Origin: Chloroflexota bacterium
GTDB taxonomy: Bacteria > Chloroflexota > UBA11872
Direction of reading: 5' to 3'
Assembly (NCBI GenBank): GCA_022826485.1
Contig: JAJDUU010000006.1
Span: 124,001-188,000 of the forward strand
Length of the DNA stretch: 64,000 nucleotides
Shown piece after piece: positions 12,551 through 21,000 of the stretch. Positions within the stretch are counted from its first letter, which is position 1. The number at the start of each line of letters is the position of its first letter. The notes below the pieces were generated by a model. That model did not search any database. It was not told where the DNA came from and saw nothing but the letters and a program-made list of their open reading frames with translations. The position numbers and the translations under genes were made by a program.

Positions 12551-13333
12551 GTGGACCTCCAACTGACGGGGCTTGCCGCCGCCGTCACCGGCGGCAGCGA
12601 GGGCATTGGCCGAGCCGTTGCCGCTGCGTTGGCGGCCGAGGGCTGCGACGTGGCCATCGGCGCGCGCCGCCCCGGACCGCTGCGGCAGGCCGCCGAGGAG
12701 ATTCGCGCCGCCACCGGACGCCACGTCGAGCCGCTGCCGCTGGACGTGACCGACGCCCGGCAGCCGCACGACTTCGTGCAAGCCGCGGCCCAGCGGCTTG
12801 GCCGCCTGGACATCCTCGTCAACAATGCCGGCACGTCGGCTGCATCGCCGTTCGAGGACGTGGACGACGCGGCCTGGGAGGCCGATCTCCAGCTCAAGGT
12901 CTACGGCGCGATCCGCTGCACGCGCGCGGCCATCCCCCATCTCCGCGCGGCGGGCGGCGGCGCGATCGTCAACATGACCACCGTCGGCGGCAAGCAGCCG
13001 GGCGCTGCCTCCGTGCCCACGTCGGTGAGTCGCGCGGCCGGCATCGGTCTGACCAAGGCGCTGTCCAAGGACCTCGCCGCCGATCGCATTCGGGTCAACA
13101 CGGTCATGCTGGGATCGATTCGCAGCATGCAGTGGGAGCGCCGCTGGCCGCGCGAGGCGCCGGGCGATTCGCTCGAGGACTACTACGCTGCCATGGGCGC
13201 CGACATTCCGCTGGGGCGGATCGGTCGTGCCGAAGAGGTTGCTGACCTGGTGGCGTTTCTCGTCTCGCCGCGCGCGGCCTACATCACCGGCACGGCGGTC
13301 GCCATCGACGGCGGCACCGGCAACGTCATCTAG
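12551..13333 (+). CDS. SDR-fold protein lacking the usual Ser-Tyr-Lys catalytic residues
   Basis: A 260-residue Rossmann protein with the classical short-chain dehydrogenase features: GGSEGIG near residue 14-20, the DV pair at 65-66, NNAG at 91-94 and the C-terminal ITGTAVAIDGG. The active-site line differs. Where SDRs have Ser, Tyr and Lys (S...Y-x-x-x-K), this protein has Thr144, Thr157 and Arg161 in a PTSVSRAAG context. Some SDR-like subgroups are known to lack the Tyr-Lys pair. It may bind a nucleotide without acting as an oxidoreductase. Start GTG 12551. Confidence 0.85.
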   Translation: MDLQLTGLAAAVTGGSEGIGRAVAAALAAEGCDVAIGARRPGPLRQAAEEIRAATGRHVEPLPLDVTDARQPHDFVQAAAQRLGRLDILVNNAGTSAASPFEDVDDAAWEADLQLKVYGAIRCTRAAIPHLRAAGGGAIVNMTTVGGKQPGAASVPTSVSRAAGIGLTKALSKDLAADRIRVNTVMLGSIRSMQWERRWPREAPGDSLEDYYAAMGADIPLGRIGRAEEVADLVAFLVSPRAAYITGTAVAIDGGTGNVI

Positions 13334-13366
13334 GAAGCCTCGGATCTCCGTTCCTTCCCCCTGGAA

Positions 13367-13611
13367 GGAGACCTTTGAATAAAGGGGCGATATCCCACGC
13401 CCCGGACCCTCACCCTGCCCTCTCCCTGGGGGAGAGGGTGCCGGAGCGCCCTCACCCTGCCCTCTCCCTGGGGAGAGGGAGCCGGATTGCCCGTCATCCC
13501 CGTATCGAGTACGGGGCGAGCTCTACGCCGAGCGTCAGGTGCGGGTCTAGGCTCAACCGGAATGGATTCCCGCCTTCGCGGGAATGACGGAGGGATTACG
13601 CAAAGGTCTCC
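13367..13611 (+). mobile_element. MITE-like element, 245-bp variant, copy B
   Basis: Ends match the terminal repeats of copy A: GGAGACCTTTG at 13367-13377 and GCAAAGGTCTCC at 13600-13611. The interior is different and longer. It holds a direct repeat of CCCTCACCCTGCCCTCTCCC-type sequence (about 13407 and 13450), the palindrome at 13498-13516 and a core copy at about 13563-13588. It looks like an element into which other repeats were inserted. It fills most of the 343-bp gap between the SDR-like gene and the convergent dehydrogenase. Confidence 0.65.
13498..13516 (+). repeat. Palindrome CCCCGTA-TCGAG-TACGGGG, copy 2
   Basis: Identical over 19 bp to 1653-1671. Here it lies within the 245-bp MITE-like element. 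Confidence 0.7.
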
Positions 13612-13676
13612 TGGAAGGGGGAAGGTCAGGATGGGGGTCGGCGGCTCACACTTCAGGTGGAGTTTCCCCGTTCCCC

Positions 13677-14663
13677 TCAGAATCCAGCCTCCACGTCCAC
13701 CACGTTCTCCAGCGGCTCGCCCGCCTTGTAGCGGTGCAGGTTGCTCGCGAAGAACTCGCGGATTCGGACCACGCGCAGGGGCGACGCGCCGCCGTTGTGC
13801 GGTGTGATCATCACGTTGGGGAAGTCCCAAATCGGGTGATCGGCGGGCGGCGGTTCCTGGTCGAGCACGTCCAGGCCCGCGCCGCGCAGCCTGCCGCCGC
13901 GCAGCGCCTCGACGAGCGCGGGCGTGTCCACCACTGCGCCGCGTGAGACGTTGACCAGATAGGCGTCGTCGGGCAGCAGGTCGAATACGCTCTTGTCGAT
14001 CAGACGCTGCGTCTCGGCGGTGCTGGGGCAGCAAATCGCCAGAATGTCGGTCTCGGGCAGCATGGCGGGCATCTCGCTCACCAGGCGCACCTCGCGGATG
14101 TAGGCGTCGGGCTCCTGCGGGTAAACGTCCACGGCGCGCACCTCGACCTCGAGGCCGTCCAGCCGGCGGGCCAGCGCGCGGCCAATGCCGCCGGCGCCGA
14201 CCACCAGCGCCCGCTTGCCCGTCAGCTCGTCCACCTCGATCGACGGGTCCCAGCGATGCTCCTGCTGGGCCAGCACCGCCGGCGCGATGCCGCGTGAGAG
14301 GCCGGTGAGCAGGGCGATGCCCGTTTCGGCCACGTGGCTGCCCAGCACCACCTTGACATTGGTCAACACCAGATCGCGTCCCTTGAGGCCCGGAGACTTC
14401 AGGTACTCCTCAACGCCGGCCGAAAAGACCTGGACCCAGCGCACGTTTGGCGCCGCGTCGAGGACGCCGGGGCCCAGCGGTCGCCCGGAGCCGATCACCT
14501 CCGCGTCGCGCAAGGCAGGGAACGACGCGTCGAGCTCGGCGGTCCAGGCGATCTCGTCGTCCGGAAATTCAGCGCGGAACGGGTCCCAGTCGGCACTAGG
14601 CCCGAGTGGGTAGTCGATGACAACGTTCAAGGCTTCCTCGGTTTCTCCGGCGCTGCGGCGCAC
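13677..14663 (-). CDS. D-isomer-specific 2-hydroxyacid dehydrogenase
   Basis: A 328-residue NAD(P)-dependent oxidoreductase of the D-2-hydroxyacid family, acting between 2-keto acids and D-2-hydroxy acids. The nucleotide site is GAGGIG, followed by Asp in VRAVDVYP. The catalytic Arg is in NVSRGAVVD, the Glu in DVLDQEPPP and the His in ITPHNGG, so the triad is complete. Start GTG 14663 is used; TTG 14630, directly before NVVIDYPLG and with GGAG 11 bases upstream, is an equally good choice. It is divergent from the Lon-type gene. The substrate is not evident. Confidence 0.9.
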   Translation of the reverse strand: MRRSAGETEEALNVVIDYPLGPSADWDPFRAEFPDDEIAWTAELDASFPALRDAEVIGSGRPLGPGVLDAAPNVRWVQVFSAGVEEYLKSPGLKGRDLVLTNVKVVLGSHVAETGIALLTGLSRGIAPAVLAQQEHRWDPSIEVDELTGKRALVVGAGGIGRALARRLDGLEVEVRAVDVYPQEPDAYIREVRLVSEMPAMLPETDILAICCPSTAETQRLIDKSVFDLLPDDAYLVNVSRGAVVDTPALVEALRGGRLRGAGLDVLDQEPPPADHPIWDFPNVMITPHNGGASPLRVVRIREFFASNLHRYKAGEPLENVVDVEAGF

Positions 14664-14783
14664 GCCCGTCAGTGTAGGCGGCCGGCGGCGGGGCCACTGC
14701 TAGACTTCGCCGCCTTCCGAGGTGAGGACGCCCCGCTGCGCACCGACTCCGCGAACCCCGAGAGACGCAACCTCCCTTCAGGC

Positions 14784-17165
14784 GTGACTGAGCTATCGGC
14801 CGACGCGGTGCGCTGGACCTGCGATCCAGACACCTTGGGCTTCGAGTCCACCGCCGAGCTCGAACGGCCGGACGCGCTGATCGGCCAGGAACGCGCCGAG
14901 CGGTCGCTGGAGTTCGGCGTGGACATCCGCAGCCCCGGCTTCAACATCTTCGCCATGGGGCTTCCGGGCACCGGGCGCACGTCGATGATCTTCGAGCGGC
15001 TCCGCGCCGTGGCCGATAGCCGCCCCACGCCGCCCGATTGGTGCTACGTCCACAACTTCGACGAGCCGCACCGACCGCGGGCGCTGCGGCTGCCGCCCGG
15101 CGCCGCGCCGGACCTTCGCCGTCGCATGGCCGACCTGGTGGAGGCGCTCCAAATCGAGATGGCGCGGGCCTTCGGCACCGATGAGTACGAGGCCCAGCGG
15201 CGCGACATCACCCAGCGGGAACAGGGTGAGCGGCAGGCGTCGCTCCAGGCCCTGGACCTTCAAGCCCGCGCGGCCGGACTCGCGCTCGTGCAGACGCCGG
15301 TGGGTCTCAGCGTCGCCCCGGTTCGCGACGGCCAGCCGCTCACGCCGGACGCGCAGCGGCAACTGCCCGACGCCGAGCGCAACGCCATCCAGCAAGCGCG
15401 TGGCGATCTCGACGATTCCCTGGCGGACACCATGCGGGCGCTCCGCCGGGCGCAACGCCAGGCGCGCGACCGGCTGCACGCGCTCAACGTCGACGTCGCC
15501 CGCAGCGTCGTCCAGCCGCTGCTCGAAGACCTGCGCGAGGCCTACCGCAGCCACGAGGACGTGACGGCGTACCTGCTCGCCGTCGAGCGGCACGCCACTG
15601 AGAACTTCGAGGTCTTCCGCGAGAGCGAAGCGGACGGCGCGACGGCGGACCCCGAGGCGCGGTACCGCGCCGATCCCCTCCTGCCCTATCGCGTGAATGT
15701 GCTGGTCACCCATGCCCCAGAAAGCGGGGCGCCGCTGGTCCGCGAGGGACATCCGACCTATCCCAACCTCTTCGGCCAGATCGAGCAGCGCCAGGCCATG
15801 GGAGTCGTCACCACGGACTTCACCATGATCAAGCCCGGCGCGCTGCACGCCGCCAACGGTGGGTTTCTGGTCGTGCGGGCGGAGGACGTGCTCCCCAACG
15901 CCGCGGCGTATGACGGGCTCAAGCGAGCGCTGCGCGACCAGGTGATCCGCATCGAGACCGCGGCGGAAGGCTTGGGGTTGGCGTCGCCCGCGCGTCTCGA
16001 TCCCGAACCCATTCCGCTGGACGTGAAAGTCGCCCTCGTCGGCGCGCCGTGGGTCTACTACCTGCTCCATGACGTCGATCCCGATTTCGGCGACTTGTTC
16101 AAGGTTCGCGCCGAGTTCGACACCGAGATCGACCTCAACGACGCCAACATGAACCGCTATGCCCGGTTCATCGCCGCCCGCTGCGACGACGAGGGCTTGC
16201 CGCACTTCGACCGCACGGCCGTGGCCCGCGTCGTCGAGGAGGGCGTGCGCCTGGCTCAGGACCGCCGCCGCCTGTCGACCCGGTTCGGCGACCTCAGCGA
16301 CATCATCAGGGAAGCCGGGCACTGGGCGCGCCGGGCCGGCGCCGAGGTGGTCGGCGAGGAGCACGTCTGGTCGTCGATCGACGAGCGCATCCGCCGCAGC
16401 AACCTGACCGAGGAGAAGATTCGAGACCGGATCGCCGACGGCACCGTGATGGTGGAGATCGAAGGCGCGGCCGTTGGGCAGGTGAACGGGCTGTCCGTCG
16501 TCGGCCTGGGCGGCTATGACTTTGGCCAGGTGCACCGGATTTCGGCGCGCACCTACCCCGGACGCGACGGCGTGCTCAGCATCGATCGCGAAGCCAAGCT
16601 CACCGGGCCTATCCACGACAAGGGCGCCATGATTCTCTCGGGGTTCGTGAGCGGCGCCTTTGGGATCGAGGGTCCGCTGAGTCTCAGCGCCACCCTCGTC
16701 TTCGAGCAGTCCTACGGCGGCATCGAGGGCGACAGCGCGTCCTCCGCCGAGCTCTACGCGTTGCTTTCGAGCCTGAGCGGTCTACCGCTGCGGCAGGACG
16801 TGGCGGTGACCGGCTCGGTGAACCAGCACGGCCGGGTCCAGGCTGTCGGCGGCGTCACCCAGAAGGTCGAGGGGTTCTTCGATCTGTGCCGCGCGCGCGG
16901 GCTCACCGGCGCGCAGGGCGTGCTGCTGCCGGCCGCGAACGCCAGGCACCTCACGCTGCGCTGGGACGTGGCCAAGGCCATTGACGCCGGGCAGTTCCAC
17001 GTCTACACCACCGATTCGATCGGCGGCGGCATCGAGTTGCTCACGGGTGTTTCCGCCGGGGAGCCAAGCGCGACCACGCGCTATCACCCAGACTCGGTCT
17101 TCGGCATGGTCCAATCGCGGCTGGCGCTGTTCAGCCGACGCTGGCACGACGGCCCCGCCCGCTAG
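14784..17165 (+). CDS. Lon-family ATP-dependent protease (LonB-like type with N-terminal AAA)
   Basis: A 793-residue protein. Residues 59-67 read GLPGTGRTS, a Walker A in which the usual Lys is Arg, as often in this Lon subfamily. A helical insertion of about 200 residues follows (110-320), then the rest of the AAA region (ALHAANGGFLVVRAEDVL, VALVGAPWVYYLLHDVDPDFGDLFKVRAEF). The C-terminal serine protease has Ser651 in EGDSASS and Lys694 in TQKVEGFF, 43 residues apart as in classical Lon, so it should be active. Start GTG 14784 follows a divergent-promoter gap and gives the family N-terminus. It probably degrades misfolded proteins. It sits before a second AAA protease gene. Confidence 0.88.
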   Translation: MTELSADAVRWTCDPDTLGFESTAELERPDALIGQERAERSLEFGVDIRSPGFNIFAMGLPGTGRTSMIFERLRAVADSRPTPPDWCYVHNFDEPHRPRALRLPPGAAPDLRRRMADLVEALQIEMARAFGTDEYEAQRRDITQREQGERQASLQALDLQARAAGLALVQTPVGLSVAPVRDGQPLTPDAQRQLPDAERNAIQQARGDLDDSLADTMRALRRAQRQARDRLHALNVDVARSVVQPLLEDLREAYRSHEDVTAYLLAVERHATENFEVFRESEADGATADPEARYRADPLLPYRVNVLVTHAPESGAPLVREGHPTYPNLFGQIEQRQAMGVVTTDFTMIKPGALHAANGGFLVVRAEDVLPNAAAYDGLKRALRDQVIRIETAAEGLGLASPARLDPEPIPLDVKVALVGAPWVYYLLHDVDPDFGDLFKVRAEFDTEIDLNDANMNRYARFIAARCDDEGLPHFDRTAVARVVEEGVRLAQDRRRLSTRFGDLSDIIREAGHWARRAGAEVVGEEHVWSSIDERIRRSNLTEEKIRDRIADGTVMVEIEGAAVGQVNGLSVVGLGGYDFGQVHRISARTYPGRDGVLSIDREAKLTGPIHDKGAMILSGFVSGAFGIEGPLSLSATLVFEQSYGGIEGDSASSAELYALLSSLSGLPLRQDVAVTGSVNQHGRVQAVGGVTQKVEGFFDLCRARGLTGAQGVLLPAANARHLTLRWDVAKAIDAGQFHVYTTDSIGGGIELLTGVSAGEPSATTRYHPDSVFGMVQSRLALFSRRWHDGPAR

Positions 17166-17321
17166 AGATCGCCGCAATGGTCGGTCAAGGCCGCCCCAAT
17201 CCAATTGCCGTGCGCTCGCCGTAGGGACTAGCGAAGGGATTGAGACAGACGGAGGCCAACTTGACCTGCCGAGCCGCGGTCGGTTCGTGCGTATCCTCAC
17301 CTTGGGCGCCGCTCCCACGGG

Positions 17322-17327
17322 TATACT
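17322..17327 (+). promoter_or_regulatory. TATACT -10-like element before the FtsH-like gene
   Basis: TATACT lies 76 bp before the ATG at 17404, in the 238-bp gap after the Lon-type gene. No convincing -35 was found at 16-18 bp. Similar TATACT elements precede several other genes in this window. Confidence 0.35.
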
Positions 17328-17403
17328 TGCCCTTCATCGCCAGGCGGCATGGTGCGCGCCGCGAGCGACGCGCCATGGGCCACGCTCGGGGGGAGACGCC
17401 GGC

Positions 17404-19260
17404 ATGGGCATGACCATCGACTCTGACATTCGACGGCGCGCCGCCGCTCGGCGCAGCCCGCTGACCTTCATTCGCGAGAACTGGCGCGCGATCACCCTCT
17501 ACCTGGTGATCACCGGCGCATTGCTGGTGGGGCTGACGCAGGCCACCGAGATTACGGTCGGGATCCTGCAATTCATCGCGCAGCTGCTCTTCGCGATGAT
17601 GTTCCTGATCGTCCAGTTCGGCGCCCTGTTCTACATCCTGGGACGGGGCCGGACCTATTGGGTCCAGCCGGGTGAAACCGGCGTGTGGTTTTCGGACTAC
17701 CGCGGCAACGACCAGATCCTGGAGGTCGCGCGGCGCGTGGTGACGCTGCTGCGCGGCGTGCGCGAGTTCAAGCGCATGGGCGGTGAGACCATCCGGGGTC
17801 TGCTGCTCGAAGGTCCGCCCGGCACCGGCAAGAGCTATCTGGCGCAGGTGATGGCCAGCGAGGCCGGGCTGCCGTTCGGCTATCTCTCGGCGCCGAGCCT
17901 GCAGGCCATGTTCATCGGCATCGGCCCGCTGCGCGTCCGCATGCTTTACGGCAAGGCGCGCAAGCTGGCCCGGCGGCACGGCGGCTGCATCGTGTTCATT
18001 GACGAGATCGACGCCATCGGCACCTCCCGCACCAGCCAGATGGGCGGCGGTATGGGCATGGGGATGATGGGCGGCATGATGGGCGGCGGCGGACTGGGGC
18101 TGCTCAACGAGCTGCTGCTGCAGATGGACCCGCCGAACTTCGACAACGGCCTCTTCTCCCGGTTGCTGCGCACGCTCGGCCTCAAGAAGGGCCGCGCCAT
18201 GCCGCCGCCGGTGCTCACCGTCGGCGCCACGAACATCGCCTCCGTGCTCGACCAGGCGCTGCTGCGGCCCGGTCGATTCGACCGCAAGATCCACGTCGAC
18301 AAGCCCGACTTCGAGGGCCGCAAGGACATCATCGAGTACTACCTGGCGAAGGTGCGGCACGAAGAGATGCCCATCGACCGCATGGGCAACGACACCATTG
18401 ACTACAGCCCGGTCGAGATCAAATACGTCATCAACGAGGCCGTGATTCACGCCCACTTCGACGGGCGCGACGCGATCTCCTACGCGGACTTCTCACGGGC
18501 GCGTGAGAATCACGAGTGGGGCCTGCGCGAGCCCATTCGGGGCCTCACCCAGGAGGACCGCCGCCGGCTTGCGTACCACGAGGCCGGTCATGCCGTCGCA
18601 CAGGTCAAGCTGAAGCACTGGGAGCGGTTGACCAAGGTCACCATCATTCGCCACGGCAGCGCGCTCGGTCTGGCGGCCTACAAGCCGGTCGAGGAGAAGC
18701 GTGTGCTGGTGCGTGAGGAGCTGCTCGCCAGCATCCAGGTGTCTCTGGCCAGCCGCGCGGCGGAAGAGCTGTTCATCGGCTCACCGACCGTGGGCGTGAC
18801 CTCCGACTTCGCGCACGCCACGCACATGGCCTTCCACATGCTGAGCGTGTGGGGCATGGACGGGAGCTTCTACTCGACCCTGCCGTTCGGTCCGGCCGTG
18901 TCGGCCACCGCGCCTGACATGAAGCGCAAGATCGACCAGATCCTGGACCAGGAGTACCGCAAGGTGAAGTCCCTGCTCACGAAGTACTCCGGCGCCATGC
19001 ACGACTTGGCGCAGCTGCTAATCGATCAGGACGAGGTTGACGGGCAGGACGTCGAGGACCTGGTTACGCGCTACGACGAGATGATCGAGGCCGGCAACGA
19101 GCCCAAGGCGCTGCCCGAGCCGCCCGTGCTGGTGACGGCCGGCGTGTCGGCGCCCGAGCCCTACGTCTTCGGTAGCGACGACGCCTCAAACGGCGCCAAC
19201 GGTCGGAATGGATCCGCGTCCGGCAACGGCGCACCCCCCGAGGACCGCGAGTCGGAATAG
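17404..19260 (+). CDS. FtsH-like membrane AAA metalloprotease
   Basis: A 618-residue inner-membrane ATPase-protease. Two hydrophobic helices lie near the N-terminus (about 31-50 and 53-80) with no large periplasmic loop. Walker A is GPPGTGKS (137-144), Walker B IVFIDEIDA, and the second region of homology RPGRFDRK. The zinc site is HEAGH (392-396) with the third ligand Asp468 in TSDFAHAT, so M41 activity is expected. Between Walker B and the sensor region is an unusual Gly/Met-rich insertion (GGGMGMGMMGGMMGGGG) plus about 30 further residues. The C-terminus is a Ser/Asn/Gly-rich tail. Start ATG 17404 has a GGGGGAG purine run about 10 bases upstream. Confidence 0.9.
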   Translation: MGMTIDSDIRRRAAARRSPLTFIRENWRAITLYLVITGALLVGLTQATEITVGILQFIAQLLFAMMFLIVQFGALFYILGRGRTYWVQPGETGVWFSDYRGNDQILEVARRVVTLLRGVREFKRMGGETIRGLLLEGPPGTGKSYLAQVMASEAGLPFGYLSAPSLQAMFIGIGPLRVRMLYGKARKLARRHGGCIVFIDEIDAIGTSRTSQMGGGMGMGMMGGMMGGGGLGLLNELLLQMDPPNFDNGLFSRLLRTLGLKKGRAMPPPVLTVGATNIASVLDQALLRPGRFDRKIHVDKPDFEGRKDIIEYYLAKVRHEEMPIDRMGNDTIDYSPVEIKYVINEAVIHAHFDGRDAISYADFSRARENHEWGLREPIRGLTQEDRRRLAYHEAGHAVAQVKLKHWERLTKVTIIRHGSALGLAAYKPVEEKRVLVREELLASIQVSLASRAAEELFIGSPTVGVTSDFAHATHMAFHMLSVWGMDGSFYSTLPFGPAVSATAPDMKRKIDQILDQEYRKVKSLLTKYSGAMHDLAQLLIDQDEVDGQDVEDLVTRYDEMIEAGNEPKALPEPPVLVTAGVSAPEPYVFGSDDASNGANGRNGSASGNGAPPEDRESE

Positions 19261-19423
19261 GCCGAGCCCCGGTCCGTTCGCCCCGGTAGCAGTTGCGCGG
19301 CGGGCGCTGAGCTCGTTGAAGGGCGCGGTTCGACAAGCTCACCGCGAACGGGCGGTCCGGTGGCCCAGGCTGCGCGCAGCCTGGGAGCCTCAGCAGTGGG
19401 CGGTTCGGTCTCCTCTCCCCACG

Positions 19424-19556
19424 TGAGACCTCTGCGTAACCCCTCCGTCATTCCGGCGGAGGCCGGAATCCAGTCCGGTCGATTCTGGATGCGTGCCGGA
19501 TGCTTGGCGTCGGGCGGGTCTGAGCCCCGCCTCTACCGGATGCTGCAAAGGCCTCG
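19424..19556 (+). mobile_element. MITE-like element, 133 bp, copy C
   Basis: Ends are decayed versions of the terminal repeats (GAGACCTCTGC on the left, GCAAAGGCCTC on the right) and the length equals copy A. The interior shares the ATTCCGGC/GCCGGAAT core, GATGCTTGGCGTCGGGCGGG and CCGCCTCTACCGG. It lies in the 390-bp gap after the FtsH-like gene. The gap also holds a GTTCGACAAGCTCACCGCGAA repeat-like stretch and the inverted pair CCCAGGCTGCGCGCAGCCTGGG at about 19364-19385. Confidence 0.75.
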
Positions 19557-19650
19557 ACCGTAGGAGACGGATCGGGTGAGGCGGATGTCGAACCCACGCT
19601 GCACGCAGCGCGGGCCACCGGACGTCGTCAAGCCGCCCCGCGCCCCCGGC

Positions 19651-20913
19651 TCAGCTCGCGGGCTCTGCCGGCTCCTTCGCGTCGGCGGTCTCGTCTTCCG
19701 CCTCGCCGTCCTGCTCCATCGTCTTCAGCCGCTCGTTGGTGACCACCAGCAGCTTGCAGTGGGCCGCGCCGTCCGACATGCGCGACGAGTACATCGAGGT
19801 CATGTCGAATTGCTCGAAGAAGGCCGAGTCGTAGACGTTGCTCACGTCGCACACCGGGTGCGCGTCGCCCGACGTGAGTCCATAGGGACACTCGAACAGC
19901 TCGACGATCGCGGATTCGGGCGCTTTCTGCCGCACCGTGATGTTCTCGTTGCCGACCAGTTGCCGCCGCTGGCGCACCCACGCGGCGACTAGGTCGAGCA
20001 CGTCGGGGTCTTCTTCGCCCTCGGCGGCGGCAACCGCGTCGGCGCGCGCCTGCGCGCGCAGGGCCCCTTCCGCCTGCTCGCGGAACGCGGGATCGGTCTC
20101 CAGCGCCTTCATGATGATCAGCCGCATGAACCCGCCCAGCTGATTCCGCAGCCCGGGCTCGGGGACTTTGCCGATGCCGACCGACTCGGCGGCGTCAGGA
20201 GACGGGGCCAGGTCGGCCGGGGCCGCCGGCACGGGCGGCTCGGGAAGGGCCTCACGCGGCGGCGGCAGTACGGGCGCCGCCGGGTGCAGGTCCGGCGGTC
20301 GGGTCGGCTCGCCCACATCCGGCGCAAACGCCTCCAGCCGCGCTGGAGGTTCGTCGGTCATGACCGCGGGCTCCGGCGCGTCCACGGCGCCGTTGTCCGT
20401 CGCGGTGACCCCGTTGGAGGCAAAGGTCTCCGAGATGGCGAGCGCCATCGCGTCGGCGGCGTTCGGGGCGAACGCCGGCATGGGCGCGCTCTTCGGCTCG
20501 CCGTTCGCCGACGCCGCGCCGTTGGCGGTGGATTCGGTCGGTGGCGGGAGGGCTGGCGTGGACGCCGAGTCGCGCCCGCTGACCGCGTCGACCGCGCCCT
20601 GCACGTCCGACACCACATCGTCCCTGATGCTCGTGACCTCGTCGGTGGTCTCTTGGACCGTCTGGCCGAGCTCGCGCCGAATCTCCGCCAGCTCGCTGCG
20701 GGTGGCGTCGGCCTCCCGGCGCAGCTCGCTCATTTCCTCCTGGATAAAGGCGAACTCTTCGGCGAATTCGCGTCGGAACTCGCGCGACATGTCGCGCAGT
20801 TTCCGCACCCAGCGGCCGACCGTGCGCATCGCGATGGGCAGCCGCTCGGGACCCAGGACGATGAGCGCGACCAGGATGATCGCGATAAATTCTTCGAGTC
20901 CGACGCCGAACAT
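19651..20913 (-). CDS. TatA/TatB-like protein fused to a C-terminal cysteine-containing domain
   Basis: A 420-residue protein. Residues 1-50 match TatA/TatB: a short membrane helix (FGVGLEEFIAIILVALIVLGPERLP) and an amphipathic helix. A coiled-coil charged stretch to about 105 and a low-complexity Pro/Ala region to about 255 follow. The last 150 residues form a separate domain with conserved-looking Cys in FECPYG, HPVCD and AAHCKL, resembling the L-2-amino-thiazoline-4-carboxylate hydrolase family (CPY, CxxD and a terminal Cys). Ordinary TatA/B proteins are 60-170 residues. No tatC is nearby. The Tat role is likely; the role of the C-terminal domain is unknown. Confidence 0.72.
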   Translation of the reverse strand: MFGVGLEEFIAIILVALIVLGPERLPIAMRTVGRWVRKLRDMSREFRREFAEEFAFIQEEMSELRREADATRSELAEIRRELGQTVQETTDEVTSIRDDVVSDVQGAVDAVSGRDSASTPALPPPTESTANGAASANGEPKSAPMPAFAPNAADAMALAISETFASNGVTATDNGAVDAPEPAVMTDEPPARLEAFAPDVGEPTRPPDLHPAAPVLPPPREALPEPPVPAAPADLAPSPDAAESVGIGKVPEPGLRNQLGGFMRLIIMKALETDPAFREQAEGALRAQARADAVAAAEGEEDPDVLDLVAAWVRQRRQLVGNENITVRQKAPESAIVELFECPYGLTSGDAHPVCDVSNVYDSAFFEQFDMTSMYSSRMSDGAAHCKLLVVTNERLKTMEQDGEAEDETADAKEPAEPAS

Positions 20914-21000
20914 AGAGTTGGCCTACACCTTGGCGCAGGCTTCGCGGTGGACTTGGAATTCCATCCTAGGGGTCAACTCGCTCTCGGACAAGGGGTGGCG

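Noticed and set aside
14793-16616. 607-codon minus frame opposite the Lon-type gene
   Set aside because: Overlaps conserved protease sequence on the other strand and shows no domain.
19261-19423. Rho-independent terminator after the FtsH-like gene
   Set aside because: The inverted pair CCCAGGCTGC/GCAGCCTGGG at about 19364-19385 is over 100 bp past the stop and has no T-tract; it was noted only as a repeat.
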